64,000 nt of DNA. It comes from Diadema setosum. Taxonomy: Eukaryota; Echinodermata; Echinoidea; Diadematoida; Diadematidae. The notes under the pieces are model-generated. The model was not told the DNA's origin. It did no database searches and saw only the letters and a list, made by a program, of their open reading frames with translations. How positions within the stretch are numbered: the first letter of the stretch is position 1; each line of letters begins with the position of its first letter. Shown piece after piece: positions 33,984 through 45,812 of the stretch. Where the stretch lies: the NCBI GenBank assembly GCA_033980235.1, contig CM067059.1:22480494-22544493 (forward strand). The letters run 5' to 3'. The translations under genes and the position numbers were made by a program.

Positions 33984-35010
33984 TGTGACCCTGCACCACA
34001 AAACAAACAGAGAGTCGCAAGGCATTAAAGGGACTGTACAGTACTGGTTGAGGTGGGGATTTATGTTTTAAACATTCCTAAGTGAGATAATGAAAAGCCT
34101 CTTATGAAATATGAAAGAGCATGTAATTTTAAGAAGGATTCAACGTTTATTTGATGAAAATTGGTTTTCAAATGCCTGAGATATCCAAAAAAGTGCTGAT
34201 AATAAAAGGCGACATGCCACAACTTTATTAGGATCTCTTTGTTTCACCTTGTTTTTGGATATCTCAGCCATCTCAAAACCGATTTTCATCGAATAAACTT
34301 TTGATACCCCCTTAGAACTGCAGGCTCTTGGACATCTCATAGAGTGGTTTCTGAATATCTTGCAAAACGTTAAAAGCTAAATCTTCACCTCGACCAGAAC
34401 TGTACACACCCTGCATACTCTGAAAGAAAAATGATGTATGACTCAAATCTAAATATTGGAAAGAAAGCACACACTCTGGAAAAGTGTGAACTGAGAAAAG
34501 AGGCTCTGAAGTATAGTGTCTATTCAAGTGCTTAAAATCTTTACTAAGCCATGCTGGCTGTGCGATGAATGGGACAAAAAAACAAGATGTTAACCACCTG
34601 AACAACAGAAATGAAGAGATTATCAAATTAAACTGAAATTAAGCATGCCTTACCAACACATTCTGTCCATAATTAATGCCAACTCTCTATGCAGTAGCAT
34701 CATCCTTTCAAAAGTTATTATAGTTGAAAGTGAAGAGTGTGTACAAGGTTTTTAAGAAATGAAAAGGGGACTCTAAAGATGCACCTAATCACACTATTCT
34801 GCCCAAAAATGTTCTAGATAAACTGCTAAAAAAAAAACTTTCCTGCCATTTTTATGATCCCAAATTTTAGCATAAAGTAGAAGAAGACTTGCTTTTTCAG
34901 AAAATATGAAAAACTAGAATCAACTAGGTTGACCCATTTCACCTATTTTCAGTCCTCACACAAAATCAGTGTGTGCGACTTTTTGTTTGTTTTGTGATGC
35001 ACGGTCACAT
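33984..35010. mobile_element. 1-kb TIR element (TGTGACC family) hosting another MITE
   Basis: The left end TGTGACCCTGCACCACAAAA continues with CAAACAGAGAGTCGCA. The right end, read in reverse, is ATGTGACCGTGCATCACAAA then CAAACAAAAAGTCGCA. These give about 36-bp inverted termini. Directly inside the left end sits a complete TTAA-flanked element (34025-34411), so the outer element was the target. The remaining 600 bp is AT-rich without a transposase frame. Confidence 0.7.
34025..34411. mobile_element. TTAA MITE, subfamily B copy 1 (nested)
   Basis: It starts TTAAAGGGACTGTACAG and ends CCAGAACTGTACACACCC, with the right-hand TTAA lost. Subfamily B is marked by the central GGCGACATGCCACAACTTTA. 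It matches the reverse complement of 62298-62689. Confidence 0.8.
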
Positions 35011-35011
35011 A

Positions 35012-36600
35012 TGGAACTGTAATACAGATTATTTTGATGACAATAATACTTACTGGTAATGCATGATATAACAAAATCGCTTAGTACTAGCCAGTTATGA
35101 TAATAATGATGACATTAATAATCCTAATGATAATAATTGATGCTAACATCACTCTATTCAAATCCATTATGGGCCAGCCTCTTCATGTGTTGAAGGTGTT
35201 TTAGATGTTTTTTGATGTTGTTTTAGTGGAGTTACCATTTAAGAGAAATTAAATGACATTAAAAGGGCAGTAAAATGATATGACTATGTGCATTTATACG
35301 GGTACATGTCTGCTGCTTGGGAATAATACTTGTACATTGTAAAGTGAAAGTCTTACATCTTTGTGTGGGTGGATGAGTAATATTTGTTGCAATTTAAAAG
35401 TAAAAGGTTGAGGAGCGACTATCAAATATAGTGTGGCAGATAAAGAAAATTAATTTTCTAAAGAAATATTCTGTCAGCAGTGAAAAGACAAACTTAAGAG
35501 CGGTTGGAAGTGCCAAAGAATGTGTGCAGGGAAAAAAGGAGGACCTTACTGCCGTCCTCAATCTTGGCGCCAAGATGTTGTCGATGTGAGTGTTAGCCGG
35601 CATATTACAGCTGATGTAATACAGCAATATTGCCTCTGCAAAACGTCAAAATTGGCGATTGAGAGGGCAATATGCCAGTGATATTCTTCCTGTCCTATAG
35701 AATATTTAGACCATTATTGAGTCACATCGCTCATGTCTGCTGTTTCGGACCAAATCAAGCGCAGTCTAAATTCCATCATGGAGCAGAAAAGCGCAGGGGT
35801 ATATGTTGCAAGTGAAAGAGTCATTTAATATCCTGCCACTTTATCACACATTTCCAAAATGGCTGCACTCGCTCGTATAATGCGTAATGGGACTGGAGAG
35901 AAAAAGTGGTGAATTATGACCAATTTCCTTGCCTCGTATACGGCACCCCTTTTTTTCTTTGTCACGTATTCCATTTTGGCAACACGTTTCACTCTTTTGT
36001 GCACACCCACCCACCCACAAATGCGTGTCGTTAATTACTATTTCTCAATATTACACACAGTCCTACAGTACCTAGCAGCTTGCTAAATGTCAATATCGAC
36101 ATCAACCGGTACCTCACAGGTTCTAGCATTTCGTTTGGTGAGGCTAACAATTCTGTTCTTGTGGTGCAGATAATTGAACTACTACCATGGATTTATGGAT
36201 GGAAAAGTGTGAATGCTGGATTACAGTGTGCTGCTGAGAATGCGGGCTCGTTGTGTAGAAAAGCGTGCCAGAGGCGTACTTGCAGAATTGAGCAGTGGGT
36301 GGGAGAAAAAGAGTGAGTCACAACTGGAGGACAAGAGCCAGGGTACTGAAGGAGTGACAAAAGGATTCAAGAGGAAATGGAACAAAGTTAGAGAAAAGCA
36401 AATTTAATATGATATCATCGTTTCTATCTATTTGTTTCTTTGATTATTGTATAAACATATTTTTTGTTGTTTACAATCGCAGTTAAGTAATGATATATAG
36501 ATTTAACTCCCTCGATGTGTATGTGTGTGTGTTTGTGTCGGTACGCGTATGTAATTGTTTGAGTTTACTTGAAGACAAAGCACAGTGCAGACAACAACAA
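35012..36600. other. Intronic, no gene seen
   Basis: Degenerate AAT/GAT simple sequence at 35090-35140 and a CCCACCCACC tract at 36003-36018. The block 35500-36000 is less repetitive. A purine-rich frame at 36213-36407 is open but unsupported by splice signals or a recognised domain. Confidence 0.35.
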
Positions 36601-36601
36601 A

Positions 36602-36814
36602 GCAGGGTGCCACTCCCGGGGTTTATCAGCTGACAAGCAAAAAAAAAAAAAAAAAAAAAAAAAAGAAGAAGAAGAAAAAGGCGTAGCCATAATTTTCTGG
36701 TGCGTACTTTATTATTTTTTTTCTTGTTATTAATTTCTTTTATCTAAAAAAAAAGAAAAAACAAAACTAATTGAAGGGGAGTGCATGCCCAGCGTGCCCC
36801 TGGATCTGCCACTG
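36602..36814. mobile_element. hAT-like MITE (CAGTGGCGG family), decayed copy
   Basis: The right terminus GTGCCCCTGGATCTGCCACTG (its last 17 bases are the diagnostic end) is intact at 36798-36814. The left end is degraded around CAGGGTGCCACTCC. The interior holds an A23 run with AAGAAGAAG and a second A-run. Confidence 0.55.
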
Positions 36815-37619
36815 AATGCAGTGCATCAAAAGGTACATGTAAATTTCAAGTTCATTTCTTACTTCTCATATCAGGTTACATTGAAGATAATATGAGCACC
36901 TAAATCTGATGGCGGGCAAGTTCAGATATCAAACTTTAAATTGTTTGAGCAAATGTAAAATTTCTTTCTTTTCAGGCAAGCCACCTTTTTTGTAGTTATA
37001 ATGCTTTTCATATCATCATCATCATCACCATCATTATCATCATCATCATCATCAAGCTAGTATATTAAACAAAAGATTGTTGTCACAGATTTTTGTATGA
37101 CTCTCAAGGGATTATCTCAAAGGGGTTGTAATAAATAAACTTCATGTGGATGAGAGTGGTACTGTAACATCAGACTGGAATGTTTCACAGCATTCATTTC
37201 ATGGGCTCTAAAATGTACCAGCCTGATGTGTGTGATTCTTTCATATTATAATCTAAAGTGCCAGTATTTATGCGATATATGATTTATAAATTTAACATGC
37301 TGCAGACTTTTTCTTTAAGCCATTCTTTGCCAATGAGTCATATGTGCACAAAGATCACATGTAAACCAATGGGCATGCAGAGAGTCAAACAGGCAGTTTA
37401 AAGCAAATTTTGACACTCTTGCAAAAGTGAGAGACAAATGTATCTTTAGAATCAGGAGCATGTCAAGAGGAGGGCTCTACTTCCTTTATACAGCCAGCTG
37501 ATTCAAAATTGTGACAGACACATGTCATTCGTACATAGGGCCTCCACGGACCACATGATTTCATCTTGTCAAAGTTAATGTACCGACATCATGACGATAC
37601 AAACTCTGTATTCTTCCAT

Positions 37620-37960
37620 CTGATTTCCCCTCTCCGGCAACATGATTAACGAGATTCATTTGTCCCTGCAGAGCATTTACATCTTCATTCGAGAGTCCGT
37701 GGGATGCCGTATTATGCCGAGGAAGCAACCGATATTGCAGCTCGCGGGCCGGTCGCGCATCGGGCCGCCGTAATCTGCAGGTGTGAACGCACAGTTGGCG
37801 ACACTCTGGCCCCTAATTGTGCATGACCGTACGCCCACTTTGATTGGGAAAGCTCCCTCTTCCGTCTTTTCGCTTTAGATTGTGCTGGTTGTGGTGACGT
37901 CAACTCAGCTGAGCTGGAAAGGTGGATGGGCGAGATGAAATGCAATGAAATCTTAATGAC
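37620..37960. promoter_or_regulatory. Repeat-free GC/CpG-rich island, candidate enhancer
   Basis: It stands out from AT-rich flanks with CGCGGGCCGGTCGCGCATC, a full CRE (TGACGTCA, 37894-37901), TAATTG and an AGCTGAGCTGG stretch. No coding frame or splice signal explains it. Candidate cis-regulatory DNA of the NCX locus; this is an inference from composition and position only. Confidence 0.25.
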
Positions 37961-38560
37961 ATATTGAATTCAATGATGCATATTTCATGATTCATTTGAA
38001 CCTCCCTTAACCTACAGTGAGGGTTGGTAGAATCCTATTAGCCTTTATATTACATTGTACCACCTGGTTTCAGTTGGCCATGGAAGTAAATCAGTGAGGC
38101 AGTCCGCACGAGAAACTTTGAGACCTAGTTGAAAGTATTTTGTGAAAAAAAAAATCTTAACCCCACCAGTTTGGCATTCTACAAAAAAAAATTGTAGAAA
38201 AGAGACTTTTTTATTGCTTTGATGATACAGTCAGTTTATCTATTTCAAAATCAAACATACAAAATGAACAGAAATGATATGATATTGATTTATTGAAGAT
38301 ATTGATACCAGAAAACTGGTGTTAACAGAAAGGAATAATTGCTTGTGGTACCCTTTAACTACAAGTAATGTAATATCAATGCATCCTAGATGCAGCTTGA
38401 GTGAATACCTAAAAAGCATGTGATTAGAAACAATGTTGCAACCAGTGTGGTTTACAATTCAAACTCCCCTTCCACATATAAATTTAGTTTTCCCTGAGGG
38501 ATGCGCCTATGGACACTGGATCCATTCAGTAATGATACTGGCAATAATCATAATGTTGTA

Positions 38561-38732
38561 TGCCCGGGAGAACGATGCGAACGCACGCAATTCAAGGAAG
38601 GTGTGCCTGGGAGAACAACGCAAACGCTGGCAAAGTCCATAGGTTTAACACACGCTTCGCAAGCGTTTGCGTTGTTCTCCCGGGCGCACTTTCCTTGAAT
38701 TGTGTGTGTTCACCTCATTCTTCCGGTCACAC
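38561..38732. mobile_element. Compound foldback element, copy 2
   Basis: Direct units GCCCGGGAGAACGATGCGAA and GCCTGGGAGAACAACGCAAA, each followed by TTCAAGGAAGGTGTG-type sequence, then inverted units containing TTTGCGTTGTTCTCCCGGGC and ATTCTTCCGGTCACAC. It retains more CpG than the 30011 copy, so it looks younger. Confidence 0.75.
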
Positions 38733-38934
38733 GATGATAAGGTACAGTAACTTTAGTGGTGATACTGTGACAGCAGGGAAGATGTCTAGTGCTGATTGGT
38801 GGTTTGGATGACTTAATTCTGCCGACGTAATAGCTGTCAGTGATTGCACACCTCCTATAAAGCACGGACGAGTCTCATGTCTCAGCCTTGATCTTCGCCT
38901 GCAGCTTGTTACAGGATGATCAGCTATCGTATAC

Positions 38935-39165
38935 TGTATGCCCCGTATGTTAATCAAGTTTTTCATTTTTCGCGAATGTTGCAATGTTGGATGCTATATG
39001 CGATTTGAGCAACATGCGAAATAATTAACTCTGATCCCGACATGAATGTGACGTGCGGGCATAGATTCCTCCATTCAGTACTGTACTCAATGATTGGAAA
39101 TTTTTACCATTCGCGAAATTGTTGGGAAGTCCAGATTTGCGAAAAAAAAACAAGCAAACTATGAA
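38935..39165. mobile_element. GCGAATTT-family MITE, copy 2 (reversed)
   Basis: Contains TTTTTCGCGAATGTTGC, TTAACTCTGATCCCGACATG, AATGTGACGTGCGGGCAT and GTTGGGAAGTCCAGATTTGC in the order expected for the reverse orientation of the 21557 element. Confidence 0.7.
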
Positions 39166-39277
39166 GGAAACTGCAGGATAATCTTACGTCATGAGATAGA
39201 TTGTGCCTGAAGTCAATTTTTTAAATTTCACATCACGGATGGACGAGTAGTAATGAGATAAGAAAAAAGAAAATTAT

Positions 39278-39355
39278 TTGGTTATAATGAAATTTTGATA
39301 TAACGAAAGAAAACTGCTGGTCCTGAAGACTTCATTATAACAGGAGTCCACTGTA
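39278..39355. repeat. Mariner/pogo-like MITE end or short copy
   Basis: Ends TTATAACAGGAGTCCACTGTA, whose reverse complement (TACAGTGGACTCCTG...) resembles pogo-type termini. The left part, GGTTATAATGAAATTTTGAT, is a loose inverted partner. About 78 bp, internally deleted. Confidence 0.45.
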
Positions 39356-39584
39356 CAGCTTTATTCTGCAGTAAAGTATACTGATGAATGTATGCTTCAA
39401 TGCACATATTCGCTGATGGGCAATTCTGTACAAGCAGGCCCGCCCACGCTATTCATGATTTTCAAATGTATCCCGGTAGGCAGTGAATGAAGATCGTTTG
39501 AATTGGGCCACATGTCTCTCTCTCCCCGTAATGCTATCAAGTCTTTCAGAAGTTGTTCTTTCCCTTTAGACCATTGCCATATAT

Positions 39585-39803
39585 ATATACGGTATACACC
39601 ATATATTTAGCAAGTCTAAATTTTTACGAATCGGGACTTCCCGACAATTTCACATGTGGTTAAATTCGTAATCATGGAGTACAGTACTGAATGGGGACAT
39701 GCATGTCACAGTCATAAGGATCAGAGTCAATATTTCCGCGTGTCTTTAAATTCGCGAAATTTGCCAAAAATAAAAACCTCGCTAAATATTCGGCGTATGC
39801 AGT
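39585..39803. mobile_element. GCGAATTT-family MITE, copy 3
   Basis: Same block order and orientation as 21557: AGCAAGTCTAAATTTTTACG, GGGACTTCCCGACAATTTC, GGATCAGAGTCAATATTTCC, TCTTTAAATTCGCGAAAT, then AAAAACCTCGC. It lies 420 bp from the reversed copy at 38935. Confidence 0.75.
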
Positions 39804-41215
39804 ACGTATTTGATGAGCTGTTGTGCAAACAGCAACCACATTTAACTGATCAAGTCAAAATATTTCAATCATTTCAATTCAATATTCAATATTTTCAATA
39901 TTTCTGAGGTTAAACAGAAAGGCACTGACCTTGAAATGACTGAATATAGGTGATGTGTGATTACCAACTTCTAAAACAGTAACAAAAAGGGAGTATTACT
40001 ATTAAAGAGCCATTTTTAATATTTTTTTCTAAATTTTAGTATCAGCCATCATCTTTGAATTCCTCCATGAATTGCAAAATATCATATTACCGTGTACTTG
40101 CCATAGAGACTCACATTTCAAAGAAATGAATTTTTATCAGGCAGTTGAGTATGCTTAAGTAAGGTACTAGTTTCTAAGAATATCCTCCGCTGAAAAGCGT
40201 GAAGAGCATTTTCCATTGTGATGAAATCGTTGACTGAACCTATTTTGTATTTTCTTTTTTCATTGCAACTGCCCTTTTCGTAGTCACTGGTGGTATGAGA
40301 ATACACTCAATGATAACTTCAGGCTGCAGTACCTAACATGATATCCAGCTCTGTAAATATAGAAGTGGAGATGGATGAATGGCCAAGAAGCTGCACAAAT
40401 AATCACCAATGCGCTGCTATCATATCCACAATCAATAGTGATGCACAGATATGAGAATATGTATGAATATTATGTATTACATGGCTATGCTTCAGGCAAT
40501 GTTTTAATAGTTGACTACTTTTACTCAAAGGTGATCTCTGAATAATATTTATTACTAAGATTTTGTTTAAGCAGTGTGTTTAAAAAGAGAAAATGAAGAA
40601 GAACTGTTCGTAAAGACCTCTAGGGAAATTTCAACATCATACCCAGCCAGTCTGTTGGTTCATTTTTTTTTTTGGGAAAAAAAATCAACATATTTAATAC
40701 ACTCGAGATTTTGGTAGCAGGCTTGAATTGATGTACATGTATGTAAAGTGTCAAACAGTTTGCCTCAGGGGGAAATATAGATGGAGATATTTAATACGCA
40801 TCTAAGCTGTTTGCATTGTGTCTAGGTGGATGTGCCTGACTTTATCGTTGGCACACAGAACAACACCCACCTTGGGAATACGTCAAACGCACTGTACAAC
40901 ACACGCACTGCGAGTATATACATGCGTGTATCAAAGGGAAGCCAGCTCTGCACAGCAGAGCCAGTACACATGCACATCGGGCGCCACGCATCATTATGTG
41001 AGGGCTGTGCCGCAGAAAATGCTGGCTGAGCCACTGGCCATGCATACAGACACCCAGTGACATTTTACCCCATCCATTTTCCCCTCTCTCTCCCTCCCCG
41101 CATAAATTCTGAGATGCTCATAATATGACGACCTTTCTGCCGCTGGCGATGTGTCAACCTCGGGGAGTGCTATAGTTCGCTCTGGGTCGGAAACTGGAGA
41201 CCCAAAATCTGGCAG

Positions 41216-41229
41216 CTATTTTTAGGCTG
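41216..41229. promoter_or_regulatory. MEF2-type site in a shared 14-mer
   Basis: CTATTTTTAGGCTG occurs here and, on the opposite strand, at 55682-55695. CTATTTTTAG fits the MEF2 consensus YTAWWWWTAR exactly. This copy lies in a repeat-poor island. MEF2 factors drive muscle genes, and NCX is a muscle and nerve gene, so an enhancer role is conceivable; the evidence is motif-level only. Confidence 0.3.
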
Positions 41230-43033
41230 AGCACACATAGTGCATGTATATAGCCATTCTCCTCTCCCCGCCTCTCTCCTCTCTTTCGGCGCTGAGGTCA
41301 AATTCTAATCATGGAGATGGACGGAGGACAATACCCTAAAATTATTTTTCATCTCGCTGTAATCGTGTGCATTTGTGTGTTGCGCAGCTTTCCAATTTCC
41401 ACTCGCGACTCTCCTTCGCTTAATTTGATGCCAGAAAAAAATGTGAGCGTGGCTTCTATTTGGGTCTACAGTTCCGAGAGCATTAGATGACGGTACTGAT
41501 TGTCGAAGATGACATCTTTGCCTCATGCAATGATTTTATTCTAGGTTATAATTTTATAGTCATACTCTAACCCTCTTTACATCAGAAATTAAATAAAAAT
41601 TGAATTGAACTGAATCAGGTGTATTCAGTTACTGCTGATGTAGCATAACATTAAAAGTGATTGAATGGCCAGTCAGAACTCGGCAATTCACTGCAGATTA
41701 TATAAACCAACATTACACTGAATCAAAGAGTCCAGTTTTTAGCATTACGGGAGATGCAAGTGGCCATATGAAATGAAAGGTACATTAATTTCGCAAATTT
41801 TGCGAGAGCCTCGCGAGAGCCAAGATTTGTGAAATTAAAATGCATGTGAAAGTTCTTGTCTACAAGTATACACTGAATGCAAGTGGCAATTTGCAAAAAC
41901 TTTATACTGCGAAAAAGGCCGTCAGCTCCAATTTCTACAAAAATATATCTAGAAATATCTTGTTTTACAGTATATACTACACAAGTATACAGATTGATAT
42001 TGAAGGTGCCAGTTCTAACATATATAAAATGTTTACATTGATAAAAAATATAATTTGTCATTGTTGTGTTGCTGAAAGAATATGTTGAAATGTTGATTTT
42101 CTTTTTTTTTTGTGGCTCTGAATGGGTGGGAAGAAAAAGAAGGAGACAAATCTCCTTCAGATGTTGGAAGTGTATAGTTTCATAAATGTCACATGATTTG
42201 TGGAGCAGCCAATGCATTTAAGAAGACTGTAAGAGAGATAAATAAGGACAAAATGAGTGGGAGTAGGTGTATACACAAAGACCAAGGAGGTGTGAGGGGG
42301 CTACTCCGGGGAAGAGATAAGGGGATTGCGTGAGAAAGGTATTTTAGGCATCGGTCTTTCCTGCTGGACTGTTTCAGAAACAGCAAAAGGGGGTGGGGGG
42401 AGGGCTAGGCTTTAGGGTGGTGGGGGAGGGGGATGGAGAGCGGGGAAAGGACAATCTGAGGCCGTTGACGACTCTCTAAACGTAGTTGTCAGCTCCCATT
42501 GCGAGATGAGCGATGATACACGAGGTCTGATGAGTGTTATGCCTGTTGTCCCCCTCTTTATACCCCATAACCCTTGTGCCGTTTGTTGGAGTAAGAAATA
42601 TGACGGCACGATGGGGAACAATCTCCCTTCATTTGCTCTCCCCCGTTCTCACTGCAACTCCATCTTGTGACTGTTTGCTCTCTGTAGTGTTTGGCAAGCC
42701 GGGTATGAAAGAGAAGCAGATCGATGTCGTTTCGCTTTTCTCTCTCACATTTATTTTTTTTTTCCTTTTGATTTCCAGAGTGGATTCTACAAGTGTACCG
42801 AAATAATCTTGTGAACAAATTTGAAATTCGAAGCTGCGCAGTTCAACCACTTTGGTTGAACAAATGACACCGTGATTTCTTATACTAGCAGTTTTTATAC
42901 ATCCACTGGCTGATATTGTCTGTGGGTGTAAGGCAGTACAGCATACATGTACTTACACTGAATAGAGACATTATCTGCCTGAGTAGTTGAAACATAATTG
43001 CTATCCTCATGGGCATTTATTTATTCATTTTTT

Positions 43034-43059
43034 GGGGGGGTTGGGGGTTGGGGAGGGGG
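43034..43059 (+). other. Strong G-quadruplex motif
   Basis: Four G-runs of 7, 5, 4 and 5 are separated by loops of TT, TT and A. This satisfies the standard quadruplex pattern with very short loops, on the coding strand of the NCX intron. Confidence 0.8.
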
Positions 43060-44849
43060 TTTACCACTAAATTTTCATTTTAGTGTTATGGCAGAAGCAA
43101 CAAGTAGAATAATTTGAAGGTGGGTCGTAGTCAAAGTGAACATATTGATTTATTAATTATTTAACATGCTTGCCGTCTATACCGGTAAACTTCCAAGTCA
43201 TTACTGATCTTATCAAGGCATAGATACAGATTATGAAGTGACATTGCAAAAGTTGTAAATCATACCAGTAGAGAGGGCAGAATGGTATGATTAACAGCTA
43301 ACAAAAAAAAAACAAAAAAAAAACTGACCCCTCCTCCACGATGCTAATGTTATCACAGATAGTATGGACAAGAAAATGTCACTTTCTGAAGTGATCACCA
43401 TCCAACTGCACAATTGATCTTAAAAAAAAAAGAAAAAAAGATCAAATTCTGATCTGACATCAATATTCATGCCTACTTCTGGTGAACAGAGAAGATGGTT
43501 GCAATTTCATATGTTTCCCTTTTAATATCACATGGTCAGAACATTCAACATTTGCCACATAATAGGAAGAAATGTGCAATGCCTCTTTTATGATGCAAGT
43601 GCATGCATGATTATGTGCGCTTTCATGCTCGTGAAAAGGATATAGTCAATGACGAACAAGTAGTACCCCGTACACATTATCCATTCACACATAGGATCTA
43701 GGCCAATTACGTCAAGATGTTTGAAACTATTGTAAGTTGCAATGATCATTTCCCTGCAAAAATATCTCCAATTATAACCTTACAATGATTTATAAACTTC
43801 CTTGTGAAACAGCCCCCCCCCCACCCGCCTTACCCTGTAAAGATGATTACATTCATTGTGTTACAATTTTATTCATTGCAGTTACTATAGCAACAACATG
43901 AATGCCCAAGGTTGCTTCTGGGCTGCTGCAGTAGTAGCTGCAATCACTAGTTGCAACAAGAATTTGCAAATCTCTTTGTGAAATGGGTCTTGTGAAAAAC
44001 ATTGATCAGTAACTCATGCATTCATTAAACAAATTAATGGTGAGAAACAGTCAGAAGCCATGGGCTTACAGACATGATAATGGTAGGAAATGAAGAGGCT
44101 TTGAACTACTGAAATGGGCTTGAATCCTATGTTGTATCATATAAGCCCCAGTAATGTAGCAGCTAGGTAATAAAAATCCTGATTGGGAGTGCTTCTAAAT
44201 TTGTTTTTCGTATTCAGCATTGTAACTGTTACATTTAGCTGTTACATTTAGTTACTTCTTTTACTTTATTTAGCAGTTCTACTTCTACTTCTTTGATTGT
44301 GAGCTCATAAGCAATTAGGTTGTTGTTGTTGTTGTTGTTTTTTACATTGGCCATGACTAAACATTCATATTAGAAGTCTAATCCTAACCATTTTTTTTTT
44401 TGTCATTGTTTACTTCCTATTTCACACACACGGTAAAGTTATTAGACTGACATTTCAGTACTGATAACACAGCTAGTATTAAAAGTAAACATGTTGGAAC
44501 AGACATGTACCTCTAAGAATACATGTTCAGGAGAAGACTGAATTGAAGTAGTTCTTACCCTACCCTCTTGTTCTGGACTTCTAGCTACTTGGCAATTTTT
44601 TTTTTTTTTTTTTTTGGTGGTGGTCTTTTTGTCTTTTTAAAAAAATAGAAAGCTTGTAGGGTCAGGATTGGTAAAATGATTTATTTTCTTTTAATTGATG
44701 GATTTAATACCATACATCACTTTTCTCTTTTTTTAAAGTGTTTTTCATTAGATTCCATTTCAATATGATCTGTCAAATATAGAATTAATAGGCTGAGGCT
44801 GTGGCACATGGCTCTATTGTAGTGGATAGGCCTTCTGAGTGCTATGCCA

Positions 44850-45080
44850 CATATCTAGCCAGATTTATTTTTCATAAATCAGGACTTCCCAACAGTTTCA
44901 CGAGTGGTCAAATTCGTGATTCTGGTGTACAGTAATCAACGGAGCAGTGTACGCATGCACATTGGATTCATGTTGGGTTCAGAGTTTATATTTTCTTATG
45001 TTGTTGAATTCGCGAATTGTATGAGACCCGACTCGCAACATTCGTGAAAATAAAACCCTGTGAAGGCATGTATACAGTAG
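44850..45080. mobile_element. GCGAATTT-family MITE, copy 4
   Basis: Contains TCAGGACTTCCCAACAGTTT, GGTCAAATTCGTGATTC, GTTGAATTCGCGAATTG, CGTGAAAATAAAACCC and a terminal GTATACAGTA. Same orientation as 21557. Confidence 0.65.
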
Positions 45081-45416
45081 ATATAATACTCCATAACCTA
45101 CTATTTCCTAACATTACTAGCAAAATGATTCACACAAATGCAATCACAGCCTCTGTAAGGTTGGTAATAGCTCCATTAAAATTAGGGCAAATGTGGTTCT
45201 TTTAAAGACATTGAATTTTGCCTTTTCTGTTGTCCAACAGTGAATTATATTGGGCAGAATTAATTTTCTGAATCATTGACTCTAATGAGAATGTCATTAA
45301 AAAAAGAAAAGAAAAGAAATTAATTTGTTTTTAGGCAGAAGAAAAGATGAAGAAATTAATAAACAGTATGAACTACCCTGTACATGCCTCTGGAAACTCA
45401 AATCATGCAACCTTTA

Positions 45417-45420
<4 letters not shown>

Positions 45421-45467
<47 letters not shown>
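45421..45467. repeat. (GT)n microsatellite
   Basis: About 46 bp of uninterrupted GT. Confidence 0.95.
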
Positions 45468-45566
45468 GTTTTTAAGTGATTTTTAAAATGAGCTTAGCAG
45501 AATAGAAGCAGCACAAAACATTTGAACAACAAACAAACTTACTGAAACTACAAATAATGCATGCTA

Positions 45567-45812
45567 TACTGTATATACGCCAAATATTTTGTGAGGGTTT
45601 TATTTTCGTGAATTTCGTTAGTCGGGTGCTATTCTCAAAATTAAAGACAAGCGAAAATATTGACTCTGATCCCAACATGAATGTGACGTGCACATACATT
45701 TCTCCATTCAGTAAAGTACTCCATGATCATGAATTAAACAACTCGAGAAACCGTTTGGAAGTCCTGATTTGAAAAAATTTAGACTTCCTATCATAATGGT
45801 ATATATAGTATA
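45567..45812. mobile_element. GCGAATTT-family MITE, copy 5 (reversed)
   Basis: Begins ACTGTATATACGCCAAATAT, then GAGGGTTTTATTTTCGTGAA, TTGACTCTGATCCCAACATG and GGAAGTCCTGATTTG, ending at TATATATAGTAT. It retains the fullest left terminus of the family. Confidence 0.75.

Larger units (their letters stand above)
39804..44849. other. Intronic; two GC-richer islands, simple repeats
   Basis: The islands at 40815-41065 and 41090-41530 are repeat-poor and CpG-bearing. The second contains a perfect MEF2-type site (41216-41225). A decayed MITE-like segment with TTTCGCAAATTTTGCGAGAG lies near 41788-41985. G-rich tracts occur at 42389-42436 and 43034-43059. A (TTG)n run is at 44321-44339. No coding exon is recognised. 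Confidence 0.35.

Noticed and set aside
41723..42217. 164-codon minus-strand frame
   Set aside because: AT-rich composition and overlap with a decayed MITE-like segment; no domain recognised.
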